Origin: Nitrospirae bacterium GWC2_56_14
Lineage (GTDB): Bacteria; Nitrospirota; UBA9217
Reading direction: 5' to 3'
Length of the DNA: 32,374 nucleotides
Assembly (NCBI GenBank): GCA_001803705.1
Contig: MHDY01000247.1
Location: 1 to 32,374 of the forward strand
Below the pieces are notes generated by a model, which had not been told where the DNA came from, did not search any database, and saw only the letters and a program-made list of their open reading frames with translations. Shown one piece after another: positions 1-7,532 of this stretch (the stretch's first letter is position 1; each line of letters starts with the position of its first letter). The position numbers were made by a program, and so were the translations under genes.

Positions 1-5
1 GACCT

Positions 6-632
6 ATGGCATTATTCCCTAAATCCATCGATTTTTTCGAGATCTTCGACCGGGCGCTGGAAAACCTCTCGCGCTCGGCCAACGTCCTGGTCGACATCCT
101 GACCAACTACACCACCTTCGAGACCTTTGAAAAAAAGGCGAAGGCCATTTACGAGTTCGAGCAGGACGGCGACATGCTGACCCATGACATCATGAAGGAG
201 CTGAACAAAACCTTCCTGACCCCCATCGACCGGGAGGACATCCATGCCCTTGCCTCACGCATCGATGACGTGCTGGACCTGCTGTGGGCCGCCACGGACC
301 GCATGATGGTCTACCGGATCGACAAACCGACCTCGGAGGCCATCTCTATCGCCGAGGACCTGCAGATGACCGCCGAGATCCTGAAAAAGGCGCTCCGGGA
401 ACTGCGCGCCAAATCCTACGCCCATGTGCAGGAACACTGCATCGAGATCAACCGGCTGGAGAACCGGATCGACCGCAAGTACCGCGACGCCCTGGGCAAG
501 CTCCTCAACGGTCCCCACGATCCTGTCTATATCATCAAGTGGAAGGACATCTACGAACTGCTTGAGGACGCCTCGGACCGCTGCGAGGACATCGCCAACA
601 TTCTCGAAGGAATCGTCCTGAAACATGCCTGA
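6..632 (+). CDS. DUF47 family phosphate-transport accessory protein (PhoU-like)
   Basis: The 208-residue protein is a helical PhoU/DUF47-type protein of the kind encoded next to PiT transporters, where it is thought to modulate phosphate uptake from the cytoplasmic side. The N-terminus (LFPKSIDFFEIFDRA) is typical of the family's first residues, so the ATG at 6 is taken as the true start even though the ribosome-binding site is mostly outside the window. Acidic patches such as EFEQDGD and ENRIDRKYRD in the long helices resemble the metal-binding motifs of PhoU relatives. The stop codon overlaps the next gene by 8 bp, which indicates translational coupling with the transporter. Length is normal for the family. 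The family call is firm; the regulatory role comes from knowledge of relatives. Confidence 0.93.
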   Translation: MALFPKSIDFFEIFDRALENLSRSANVLVDILTNYTTFETFEKKAKAIYEFEQDGDMLTHDIMKELNKTFLTPIDREDIHALASRIDDVLDLLWAATDRMMVYRIDKPTSEAISIAEDLQMTAEILKKALRELRAKSYAHVQEHCIEINRLENRIDRKYRDALGKLLNGPHDPVYIIKWKDIYELLEDASDRCEDIANILEGIVLKHA

Positions 633-1617
633 GATCCTCATCCTCATCATCGTCCTTGCGGTGCTGTTCGACATCGCCAACGGATGGCACGATTGCGCCA
701 ATGCCATTGCCACGGTGGTGTCGACCAAGGTCCTGTCGCCCGGGGCCGCGGTCGCCATCGCGGCGTTCATGAACATCCTCGGCGCCTTCCTGACCACGGC
801 GGTCGCCAAGACCATCGGCACGGGCATCGTGGACCCCGCGGGCATCACCGACCAGGTCATCATCGCTGCCCTGCTCTCGGCCATCATCTGGAACCTCATC
901 ACCATCCTCATGGGCCTGCCCGTCAGTTCGTCCCACGCCCTCGTCGGCGGGCTCATCGGAGCGGCGGCGGCGCACGGCGGCATAAGCATCCTGAACAGCG
1001 ACGGCATCATGAAGATCTTCACGTCGCTCCTGATCTCGCCCCTCTTCGGGTTCGTCATCGGCTACGCGTTCATGAAGCTGATCCTCTTTCTCTTCGGCCA
1101 TCTTTCCCCCGGCACCATCAGCAAGTACTTCGGCCGGCTCCAGATCGTGTCGTCCTCCTTTATGGCTTTCGGCCACGGCTCCAACGACGCGCAGAAGGCC
1201 ATGGGCATCATCACCATGGCGCTCTTCGCCTCGGGCAAGATCACGACGCTCGATGTGCCGACCTGGGTCGTCATCACCTGCGCGCTTGCCATGGGCTTCG
1301 GCACGATCTTCGGCGGGTGGAAGATCATCAAGACCCTCGGGGTCAAGATGCTGAAGCTCGAACCCATACACGGCTTTGCCGCCGAGACTTCGTCGGCCGG
1401 CATCATCATGGCTGCAAGTTATTTCGGCATGCCGGTCAGCACCACGCATGTCGTCTCGACCGCCATCCTCGGCGTGGGCGCGACAAAGCGCCTCTCTGCC
1501 GTGCGCTGGGGCATTGCCGGCAAGATCGTCATGGCCTGGCTGCTGACCCTGCCGTTCTGCATTGCCCTGGCGTGGGGCATCGAGAAAGCATTGACCGCCT
1601 ATCACATCGGCGGATAA
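625..1617 (+). CDS. pit: Inorganic phosphate transporter, PiT family
   Basis: This 330-residue integral membrane protein is a low-affinity phosphate (probably metal-phosphate/H+ or Na+) symporter of the inner membrane. The two inverted PiT signatures are visible. One is near the N-terminus (ANGWHDCANAIATVV, about residues 18-32). The second is mid-protein (FGHGSNDAQKAMGII, about residues 185-199). About ten hydrophobic segments are separated by short loops. A Ser-Ser-His-Ala stretch and a Ser-Thr-Thr-His-Val stretch occupy matching positions in the two halves. The ATG lies inside the end of the DUF47 gene, so the two form one transcription unit. The protein is short for the family, as in other bacterial and archaeal PiT proteins that lack the large central loop. 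Confidence 0.95.
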   Translation: MPEILILIIVLAVLFDIANGWHDCANAIATVVSTKVLSPGAAVAIAAFMNILGAFLTTAVAKTIGTGIVDPAGITDQVIIAALLSAIIWNLITILMGLPVSSSHALVGGLIGAAAAHGGISILNSDGIMKIFTSLLISPLFGFVIGYAFMKLILFLFGHLSPGTISKYFGRLQIVSSSFMAFGHGSNDAQKAMGIITMALFASGKITTLDVPTWVVITCALAMGFGTIFGGWKIIKTLGVKMLKLEPIHGFAAETSSAGIIMAASYFGMPVSTTHVVSTAILGVGATKRLSAVRWGIAGKIVMAWLLTLPFCIALAWGIEKALTAYHIGG

Positions 1618-1969
1618 GGTCCGCCGCCCTGCCGCCGGAAAACGTCCTTCTGTCCTCCACACCATCCCTCGCACTCCTGACCCGCATTTCTCCTGTGAGG
1701 CGCCTCTGTGTGTTCAATAAGCAGGGGTGGCAGCAGTTTGTGGTCAACAAGGGAGATAAAACGGGATACAGCATTGATAGACTCGTAAAAAGTCTCCAGT
1801 GCTGTCATTGCGAGGAGCGGAGCGACGCGGCAAACTCGACTTAACAGGCAGATACGAACTACGAGATTGCTTCGCTACGCTCGCAAAGACGGCTTTTTCG
1901 ACTTATTACGAATGCATCAGCACAGGCTGAAGGAACAACAGCAGAACGCATCACTGCTCAACGCGGGCG
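1618..1969. other. Non-coding stretch after pit
   Basis: No convincing gene is seen in this 352-bp gap between convergent transcription units. It contains the inverted-arm repeat at 1804-1890. Around that repeat are short symmetric words such as GACT-CGTAAAA-AGTC at 1780-1794. I see no clear T-tailed terminator for pit. Confidence 0.6.
1804..1890. repeat. Intergenic repeat with inverted arms (GCGAGGAGCGGAGCGACG type)
   Basis: The left arm (1804-1833) begins GTCATTGCGAGGAGCGG. The right arm (1863-1890) is an imperfect reverse complement ending CGCTACGCTCGCAAAGAC. The 29-bp centre is unrelated. Elements with these words are common between genes in many environmental bacterial genomes; that is from memory, not a search. 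Only one copy is in the window. Confidence 0.7.
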
Positions 1970-2602
1970 CTAGAACTTCATACTCAACTTCGATATTTTC
2001 CGGGTATCGATCCCCCGGTACTTCCCCGCCTTCAGCAGTCCAACAAGGTTCTCAGCGGTCACGGCATCGTCAAACTCCGTATAGCAGGCGCCGACCTCCT
2101 GCGGAGTATGGGCGTCAGAGCCCCCGGTAAAGGGGATCCCCAGCGCCGCGGCGGCTTCAATCGCCCGGGCGTTGAAGCCGTGCATGTTGCAGCCGTTATA
2201 GCCTTCCAGAGCGCAGATCCCGTCGACGCTCCTCACGAGATCGCCCAGACCGTTCACCGACCGGTAGGGATGGGAGGGGATCACGACGCCGCCCTTTCCC
2301 GTGACCACGCTGATAATGTCCCGGATCGGAGCGTATTTGAGCGACAGGCTGTCCGTATCCACGCCAAAGACCAGACAATGGCCTTCCTGCGCCGAGAACT
2401 CTACTCCGCGGAAGATCAGGATGCGGTCCCGGTACCGTTCGCGCAGCGGCTCGATCGGCTCAGAGGCGCCGTAATAATAATGCTCGGTAAACGCGATGCC
2501 CTGCAGGCCGAGTTCGATAGCCCTCAGTATCGTTTCCTCGGGCTCGGCATCGTTGTCTGTGCTGTATTTTGAATGAACATGCAGGTCGATTTTGTATTTC
2601 AT
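1970..2602 (-). CDS. PHP-domain metal-dependent phosphoesterase-like protein
   Basis: The 210-residue protein has the PHP fold signatures: DLHVHSKYS near the N-terminus (HxH), FTEH around residue 40, a SHP motif mid-protein (VVIPSHPYRS) and GSDAHTP near the C-terminus. These motifs bind the two or three metal ions used for phosphoester hydrolysis. Members include histidinol-phosphatase relatives and stand-alone hydrolases of unknown substrate, so the substrate cannot be assigned. The start is placed at the ATG giving MKYKIDLHVH. An upstream in-frame GTG/TTG-type start would add 21 residues encoded largely by the repeat at 2641-2770 and is not credible. The gene appears to be transcribed alone. 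Confidence 0.85.
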   Translation of the reverse strand: MKYKIDLHVHSKYSTDNDAEPEETILRAIELGLQGIAFTEHYYYGASEPIEPLRERYRDRILIFRGVEFSAQEGHCLVFGVDTDSLSLKYAPIRDIISVVTGKGGVVIPSHPYRSVNGLGDLVRSVDGICALEGYNGCNMHGFNARAIEAAAALGIPFTGGSDAHTPQEVGACYTEFDDAVTAENLVGLLKAGKYRGIDTRKISKLSMKF

Positions 2603-2640
2603 GAATGCAGCATTACCTAACCCGGACAAGCGTGAACCAA

Positions 2641-2770
2641 AAGGCGTCTCTCGCAAAGCGCGCAAAGAACGCCAAGAAAATCCTAAACCACGGCTTGCGT
2701 TTTGGTTTTAAACCGGAAAAGATTTTGACTCAAGGTTCCCTTTGCGTTCTTTGCGAGCTTTGCGAGACAT
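2641..2770. repeat. ~130-bp dispersed repeat, copy 1 (CGCAAAG-word family)
   Basis: The ends carry iterated words (CTCGCAAAGCGCGCAAAGAA on the left; TTTGCGTTCTTTGCGAGCTT on the right) that are reverse complements of one another. The centre contains CCACGGCTTG and GGTTTTAAACC. The reverse complement of 25196-25326 matches it along nearly its whole length, at roughly 80% by eye. It lies directly upstream of the PHP gene. Confidence 0.9.
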
Positions 2771-2794
2771 ATTCTTGCCGTTTTGAGTAGAAAC

Positions 2795-2823
2795 TTCAGA
2801 TCCTTCACTTCGTTCAGGATGAC
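2795..2823. repeat. Short GATCCTTCACTTCGTTCAGGA-type word repeat
   Basis: TTCAGATCCTTCACTTCG followed by TTCAGGATGAC forms a small dyad (ATCCT and AGGAT). It resembles a dispersed intergenic word known to me from many bacterial genomes. It sits just after the stop of the cation-efflux-like gene. There is a single copy here, so the repeat status is inferred. Confidence 0.5.
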
Positions 2824-2834
2824 GCCTTAAAGCG

Positions 2835-3554
2835 CTATTTCAAAAGCCTGTTGGTAACTCCCTTCGCTTCCTGCTCCCGGCCTTCGGCAACGCAACTCCC
2901 TCCGCAGGTACAGGCGAAACTTCCCGATTTCGCCTTCTCGAACGATTCTTTCCCCTCCCGGTAGCACAGGCCTCCGATGATCAGCGCACCGACCGAGTCA
3001 AGTCCGCCGATGCCGGTAAGCCGGTATCCCACGCTTGCGACCAGCAGCACCACCGAAAGCTGTAGACAGGCCCGCGTGCAGGCCGCGTCTGCCAGTATGG
3101 CCGGCGAGTTCAGCTTCGTCCCTACCGAAACCTTGGCGCGAATGAGCAGCCACATGGACAGGATGGAGATGACCGAGATGACGATGCCCCAGAAGGTGCT
3201 TTCCGGCCGGTGGCCGCCATAGAGATCGATGATCGCGGTGATTGCCAGCCCGGCGGTAAGGACGTAAAAAGCGCTTCCCGTGATCCTGAGCGCGGTCTTT
3301 TCGAACCGGTCCGGGTCCTCGGCCCCATGCCGCCTGATCCGGCGGATCATGTGCCAGATGCCGACGCCGGACACCACCTCGACAAAGGAGTCGAGACCGA
3401 ACCCGAAGAGCGACATGCTCTCATCTTCAATCCCGAAAAAGACCGAGACAAAACCTTCGGCGATGTTGTAGAAGATCGTGATAACGGCGAGCGTTGACGC
3501 CCACGCATACAGCTTGTTGTTTTTCTGCGCCGACCCCATCAAAAGCGTTGCCAT
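2835..3554 (-). CDS. Cation-efflux-like (CDF-type) membrane protein with Cys-rich tail
   Basis: The 239-residue protein has five to six hydrophobic segments and resembles the membrane domain of cation diffusion facilitators. GFGLDSFVEVVSG falls where TM2 carries its Asp. SPAILADAACTRACLQLS falls where TM5 normally carries HxxxD. GLDSVGALIIGGLCYREGKES resembles the last helix. The usual His ligand of TM5 is not present, and there is no long cytoplasmic C-terminal domain. Instead the protein ends in a short hydrophilic tail with CTCGGSC, a likely metal- or thiol-reactive cluster. The start MATLLMGSAQ is chosen because AGAAGGGAAAAT precedes that ATG; an ATG 18 bp upstream lies before the ribosome-binding site. 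Substrate unknown. Confidence 0.75.
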   Translation of the reverse strand: MATLLMGSAQKNNKLYAWASTLAVITIFYNIAEGFVSVFFGIEDESMSLFGFGLDSFVEVVSGVGIWHMIRRIRRHGAEDPDRFEKTALRITGSAFYVLTAGLAITAIIDLYGGHRPESTFWGIVISVISILSMWLLIRAKVSVGTKLNSPAILADAACTRACLQLSVVLLVASVGYRLTGIGGLDSVGALIIGGLCYREGKESFEKAKSGSFACTCGGSCVAEGREQEAKGVTNRLLK

Positions 3555-3900
3555 ATTTTCCCTTCTGCTCAAGGCTCAGTACCTGCGTGGTTATAGCATG
3601 ATCGCAGTCTGTTTATCAATGCGAAAGAACCGGGTTGGCCGTGGATTTTTCAGGCGAGTCATCCGGCCGGAAAAACAGTATAAAGGGGGCCTAGGAAACA
3701 TCGCCACAATATGTTGTGGCCTACTGCTGCCGCATAAAGATACCAATGTAAAATTAGAATTTTACGTTGATTTTATGTATGTTTCGTGATACCAACATTG
3801 TACATCGTCGACCAAAAGGGCCATGGTTCCCGGCTGGCTCTTCACATCCTGGTACGCTTTACCGTTTTATTCTCAGTTCAATTGCCCGGAGGGAGCAACC
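3555..3900. other. Divergent intergenic region with two perfect palindromes
   Basis: Besides the minus-strand promoter this region holds GCCACAA-TATG-TTGTGGC (3702-3719) and GTAAAATT-AG-AATTTTAC (3748-3765). A related pair of words, GATACCAA, occurs near 3739 and 3790. It is more AT-rich than its surroundings. The palindromes could be operator sites for the HTH gene at 3901 or short hairpins. No coding sequence is supported before 3901. Confidence 0.5.
3590..3619 (-). promoter_or_regulatory. Sigma70-type promoter for the cation-efflux-like gene
   Basis: On the minus strand TTGATA (3614-3619) and TATAAC (3590-3595) are separated by 18 bp, about 35 bp upstream of the ATG at 3554. Both hexamers match the consensus at 5 of 6 positions. 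Confidence 0.6.
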
Positions 3901-4176
3901 ATGCGTGAGATCGGTCTGGCATTACGGGAAGGAAGATTGGCCCGCGGTCTGGAGATCGGCGATATTGCAAGGAGCACCCGCATCAGCGCCCACTATCTCA
4001 AGGCCATGGAAGAAGGACGGTTCCAAACCATCCCGAACGTCTTCGACAAAGGCTATTTAAAGCTTTATGCCAAGGCCCTTGATCTGGACACCAAACCCCT
4101 GCTGGCCCTGTACGAACAGATAAAGAACAAGGCAGCAGCCCCCGTCAGCGCACCCGGAACCGGCGGCGTCAACTAA
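3901..4176 (+). CDS. Small RodZ-type helix-turn-helix protein
   Basis: The 91-residue protein matches the cytoplasmic HTH domain of RodZ (HTH_25): LREGRLARGLEIGDIARSTR, ISAHYLKAMEEGRF and the GYLKLYAKALDLD helix, filling residues 5-75. Unlike RodZ it has no transmembrane segment or periplasmic domain and ends in a short Ala/Pro/Gly tail. The ATG at 3901 has a good ribosome-binding site (CGGAGGGAGC); a longer reading from 3823 would bring in non-domain residues. It may be a cut-down RodZ paralogue or a soluble DNA- or MreB-binding adaptor. It is one of only three plus-strand genes in the window. Confidence 0.85.
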   Translation: MREIGLALREGRLARGLEIGDIARSTRISAHYLKAMEEGRFQTIPNVFDKGYLKLYAKALDLDTKPLLALYEQIKNKAAAPVSAPGTGGVN

Positions 4177-4247
4177 CAAAAAGCAGCAGCATGCCGACCA
4201 CAGGACCTTCGGCGCCCCGTATCTCGTTATGGCGGCTCCGTTGATTC

Positions 4248-5486
4248 CTAGTCGATCAGCTTGCCCGCCTCGCGTAGTCTCAGCGCCATCTCGCGCAGCA
4301 TATCCACCACGAACTCCGGATATTCATTCATCAGCAGGGCCACGTTCTCATTGTTGACGCTTACCAGCTCCACGTCGTCGGTCGCGATGGCCGTGGACAG
4401 CCGGGGTGACGCCAACAGGAACGATATCTCGCCAAAACATTTTCTTTGAGAGATCTCGACGACCGGCCCCTCGCGCTGGTGCAGTGCCACCGTTCCGCTC
4501 AGCACGGAGAACATCTCAACGCCGGGGTCGCCCTCGCGAAAGATGACGGTCCCTTTATCGAAATACCGCACATATTTTTCATATACCGCGGCAGGGACAT
4601 TCCGCTTCCCCTGCAGCAGTTTTTTTATGGACACGGTCTCGTGCTGGTGAAGGCCCGCAACGATCTCTGCGCCGAGCAGAAATACCACCAGGGAAGCGTA
4701 GATCCAGATGATGACCACAAAGAGCGACTTGAAGGAGCCGAAGGCGAAACCGTAGCCCGGATTGAAGGTCAGGAAGAGATGAAAGGCCGGCCGCATGGCG
4801 AACCAGATGAGCGCGGTGACGAGCGCACCGGCGAGAAGATAGCGGTAGCGCATCCGAGTGGAAAAGATGAAATAGAAGACAAAAACAACGGCAATGACCA
4901 GCAGGAACAGGACCACGGTCTCCATACTGCGGGGCAGCAGTCGAACCAGGTTCTCTTTCTCCAGCAGTTGGAACGCGATGCCGGCGACCATGACCGCCGC
5001 GAGCCCTACGAGGAAAACCATGCTGATAACGACGTCAAACAACTTTTCGAGCAGGAACGGCCTGCCCGTCCTCCGTCTGAAAACCTTTCCGAGCACGAAC
5101 CGCATGTCCGCCACAAAGGGCGTCATGGTCCAGAAAAGAACAACGGTGTTGACCAGTCCTACCGCCCCTTTATGGGCAGCGAGAAGACGCACTTCCTTCA
5201 CAATGTCCTGGCTGTAGGCGGGGAGCAAACGCATGAGCAGTTCCTGCGTTCGCGCCAGCGCCTGCGTTGAGGAGCCGACCGCCAGGCTGAGGAGATAGGT
5301 AAGGAGGAACAGCGTGGGAATGAGCGCCAGCATGGCCGAAAAAGCGAGCGACGAGGCAGCGGTCAGATCGTTATTCCGCCTGAACGACGACAGCGCTTCA
5401 ATGAACACCAGCCACTGCTTCTTTATTTGTTCTGCAGCCTTCTTTTTCATAATGAAGAGGATGGGACGTTCGAACATGCATGCCAT
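4248..5486 (-). CDS. YihY/BrkB family membrane protein fused to a cyclic-nucleotide-binding domain
   Basis: Residues about 25-300 form a BrkB/YihY (formerly 'RNase BN') membrane domain. It has about six hydrophobic segments, including LAFSAMLALIPTLFLLTYLL and the LFVVIIWIYASLVVFLLGAEI helix near the end. Residues about 305-412 form a CRP-type cNMP-binding domain: VRYFDKGTVIFREGDPG, MFSVLSGTVALHQ, then FGEISFLLASPRLSTAIA, which corresponds to the phosphate-binding cassette with Glu and Arg present. BrkB proteins are usually about 280-300 residues without this domain, so this is a fusion. No start has a strong ribosome-binding site: the ATG at 5486 is given, and the ATG at 5450 (MKKKAAEQ) is an equally plausible start. 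The RR-PilZ gene ends 20 bp upstream, so the two are probably co-transcribed. Confidence 0.88.
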   Translation of the reverse strand: MACMFERPILFIMKKKAAEQIKKQWLVFIEALSSFRRNNDLTAASSLAFSAMLALIPTLFLLTYLLSLAVGSSTQALARTQELLMRLLPAYSQDIVKEVRLLAAHKGAVGLVNTVVLFWTMTPFVADMRFVLGKVFRRRTGRPFLLEKLFDVVISMVFLVGLAAVMVAGIAFQLLEKENLVRLLPRSMETVVLFLLVIAVVFVFYFIFSTRMRYRYLLAGALVTALIWFAMRPAFHLFLTFNPGYGFAFGSFKSLFVVIIWIYASLVVFLLGAEIVAGLHQHETVSIKKLLQGKRNVPAAVYEKYVRYFDKGTVIFREGDPGVEMFSVLSGTVALHQREGPVVEISQRKCFGEISFLLASPRLSTAIATDDVELVSVNNENVALLMNEYPEFVVDMLREMALRLREAGKLID

Positions 5487-5506
5487 GGGAGCCGCCAGCC
5501 TGAATG

Positions 5507-6259
5507 CTACGTGGCCCCCCGCGACCTTCCCAGGCCATGGTCAGCGATATCATGGGTCAGCTGCTCCCTGATGAAACGCCGCAGCACTGCCCGGTCAGCA
5601 TCCGCTAGCTGGACGAACTTCATGCCCATGCCGGGCTCCACCGAGGGCCCATCCCCCTGGTCGTTGATATACAGGACCAGGGCCTTCGCAATGATCTCCC
5701 GGTTATCGATGGTGATCCTGAGCGGCGTCACGGCGTTCCGGGGCTGCGGATAGCGCGTCGTGATGAACAACCCTCCTTCGGAAAGCGCTGTTGCATATTC
5801 TGTTCTGGCCGCCCCGCCTAGTACCGATCCATCCCCGACCATGACCTTAAGAGAGGTGCGCAGCCGTATGTTCGCGCGCGGCGCGGATTCTGAAGCGGCC
5901 TGTATGGTCCTATAGAGCAGGTCGGGCTCCACCGGCCTGAGGAGGTAGGCTGCGCAGCCCAGTTGCATGCAGGTATCCCTGATCCCGGGGTCGTCCTCCG
6001 CAGTGTGCATGATCACGGGCACGGCCCCGCAGTCCGGACGTTCCCTGATCTGCTTGAGCAGGGCGACACCGCTCATGGTCGGCAACGCCACATCGCTCAG
6101 AACGACCGAGGGAAGTGACTCGTCCATGAGGTGAAGCGCGTCTTCACCGGAGCGGGCCGTCACGACCCGGTATTCAAACCTCTTCAGGAGCAATCCGAGA
6201 AAGAACAGCATCGAACTGCTGCTGTCCACGACCATAACGGTGCGGACCTCTCTGTCCAT
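5507..6259 (-). CDS. Response regulator receiver-PilZ domain protein
   Basis: Residues 5-120 are a receiver domain with Asp12, phospho-acceptor Asp56 (VVLSDVALP) and Thr86 (MHTAED). The usual invariant Lys before Pro in the last strand is Arg108 (YLLRPVE), and only one acidic residue is seen in the first acidic cluster. Phosphorylation chemistry may therefore be atypical. Residues about 130-235 look like a PilZ domain: RLRTSLKVMV as a degenerate form of the RxxxR arm and ALSEGGLFI in place of [D/N]xSxxG. No DNA-binding domain is present. PilZ domains often bind c-di-GMP, but the degenerate motifs leave this open. The gene is followed at 20 bp by the BrkB-cNMP gene, suggesting a shared signalling role at the membrane. 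Confidence 0.82.
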   Translation of the reverse strand: MDREVRTVMVVDSSSSMLFFLGLLLKRFEYRVVTARSGEDALHLMDESLPSVVLSDVALPTMSGVALLKQIRERPDCGAVPVIMHTAEDDPGIRDTCMQLGCAAYLLRPVEPDLLYRTIQAASESAPRANIRLRTSLKVMVGDGSVLGGAARTEYATALSEGGLFITTRYPQPRNAVTPLRITIDNREIIAKALVLYINDQGDGPSVEPGMGMKFVQLADADRAVLRRFIREQLTHDIADHGLGRSRGAT

Positions 6260-6595
6260 GGCAATCTGTCCTTACCGATAGCATAAAATCGCACCGCAGG
6301 CATCCGGTCGCGAAGGAGTGCCTACAGCTTAACATGCCTGTATCTTTTGTCAAGCAAAGGGGCTGGCCTGCGGAAGGAACTGTTCCTGAAGGTGGGCTGG
6401 AGCGGGATTTTTCAGCGTTCAGAGCGCTGCGGCGAGCTGCAGCCTCTCGGTCAAGCAGGGGCAGGGAGTATGGAGCGCACGCGGAGAAACCGCTTGTGCA
6501 GTGCAACAGGAGAGGGTCCATTCCGCGAAGGACTCGCGTGAGGAAAGTACGCTGAATAATCCGGGCTGAACCAATGGGTGAACCGGCCCGCAGGA
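6260..6595. other. Non-coding stretch between the HMA and RR-PilZ genes
   Basis: No gene is supported in this 336-bp region. It is GC-rich and contains several short hairpins, for example GCGG-AGAAA-CCGC flanked by GCAC and GTGC near 6478-6498, and CGCGA-AGGAC-TCGCG near 6526-6540. It also contains the putative promoter at 6326-6353. I could not match it to a known RNA family. Confidence 0.5.
6326..6353 (-). promoter_or_regulatory. Possible promoter for the RR-PilZ gene
   Basis: A perfect minus-strand TTGACA (6348-6353) is followed after 16 bp by a weak TAAGCT (6326-6331), about 65 bp upstream of the ATG at 6259. The -10 is poor, so the call is tentative. Confidence 0.35.
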
Positions 6596-6811
6596 TCACC
6601 CCTCGATCTTGTATCCCAGTTTTTCGATGCTGTCCCTCGTGATATTCGAAAGGGTTTCCTCTTCGATCTCGGCTTCGTTGAACGTTACCGCGATCCTGCC
6701 GCTCTCCACCTCGATAGAGTCCACGCCATCCATGCCGCCGATGAACCGCCTGAGTGCCAGGGAGCACTCGCCGCAGAGATTTTTATCTACCGTAAAATGC
6801 GCTACCTTCAT
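6596..6811 (-). CDS. Small heavy-metal-associated (HMA) domain protein
   Basis: The 71-residue protein is a single HMA domain with the ferredoxin-like pattern. The metal-binding loop contains Cys13 and Cys16 (KNLCGECSLALRRF), then GVDSIEVESGRIAVTFNEAE and the final KLGYKIEG. The family binds Cu(I) or similar soft metals and passes them to P-type ATPases or other acceptors in the cytoplasm. The ATG at 6811 is chosen because the domain starts there; GGAGG lies 13 nt upstream, slightly far. An upstream start at 6922 would overlap the lipoprotein gene and add 37 non-domain residues. It follows the FixH/YtkA-like lipoprotein gene closely, which supports a copper-related pair. Confidence 0.85.
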   Translation of the reverse strand: MKVAHFTVDKNLCGECSLALRRFIGGMDGVDSIEVESGRIAVTFNEAEIEEETLSNITRDSIEKLGYKIEG

Positions 6812-6893
6812 GGACGCCGCCTTTCCTCCGTCGGCAGGCACAGCTGTATTGTCCCTCCGACCTGCCCGGTCTGCCGCGAAATACGCCACGGTT

Positions 6894-7292
6894 TTACCGA
6901 GCATCAACGTTGAACGTAGCATTGACCGGCGTCTTGCCCGGTTGCGTCACGGTCACGTCGACCTTCCACCCGCCCTCCATGGGGATATTGGCGGAAAAGG
7001 AATAACCGCTGCCCTTGAGAGCTGCCTGCGTGTTGAATTCCATGGGGGCCATGCCCGACATGGGGGGCATGTAATAGCGCACGTCGACCGTTGCATCGGT
7101 CACTGTTTTTTTGCTCTGATCGACTATCTGCACGGAAAGCGTATTGTCCCCTTTTACCAGGGGATACCGGTCGACCTTAAGCATGATCCCCACATCTCCC
7201 ACCTGCTTTTGCGATTCATACCCTTTTGTACATCCGGCCAGAACCGAGGCGGCGAGGACCACGACCATCATTACCAGGAATGTTTTTTTCAT
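6894..7292 (-). CDS. FixH/YtkA-like lipoprotein
   Basis: The 132-residue protein begins with a lipoprotein signal peptide, with a lipobox LAGC and lipidated Cys21. The mature part is a beta-sandwich of the YtkA/FixH kind: VGIMLKVDRYPLVKGDNTLSV, then a Met/Pro-rich segment (RYYMPPMSGMAPMEF), then ANIPMEGGWKVDVTV. The Met cluster is typical of YtkA-like and CcoH/FixH proteins and may bind copper. A strong ribosome-binding site (AAGGAGGAAATACA) precedes the ATG. The HMA gene lies downstream on the same strand with an 82-bp gap between its start and this gene's stop. A role in periplasmic copper handling or cytochrome oxidase assembly is an inference from family and neighbour. Confidence 0.85.
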   Translation of the reverse strand: MKKTFLVMMVVVLAASVLAGCTKGYESQKQVGDVGIMLKVDRYPLVKGDNTLSVQIVDQSKKTVTDATVDVRYYMPPMSGMAPMEFNTQAALKGSGYSFSANIPMEGGWKVDVTVTQPGKTPVNATFNVDAR

Positions 7293-7532
7293 TGTATTTC
7301 CTCCTTGAGGGTAGCAACTCTGTTTCTGTATTTATTATAACAGCAATGCCCATGCCAGGAACAGAGCTGCTTTTACAACAACAAATCAAGGCGTTGGCGC
7401 CCATAACAGCGCGCTTGTGAAGCTCCTGCTTCAGGAGGTGCAGGATTTCAGACACCCGCAACAGACCGATCAGCTTGGCATTCCAGGCTTGCTGCTTCGA
7501 AACACATTAAATTATTTCCATGAATTTTGCGC

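Noticed and set aside
6475..6595. RNase P RNA-like words (CAGTGCAACAG, GAGGAAAGT, CCGGGCT)
   Set aside because: The words occur in the wrong order and spacing for rnpB, and the partner P4 strand is not seen.
7216..7461. Minus-strand frame starting MRVSEILHLLKQEL
   Set aside because: It overlaps the start and ribosome-binding site of the FixH/YtkA-like gene, lacks its own ribosome-binding site, and loses protein-like character after about 15 residues.
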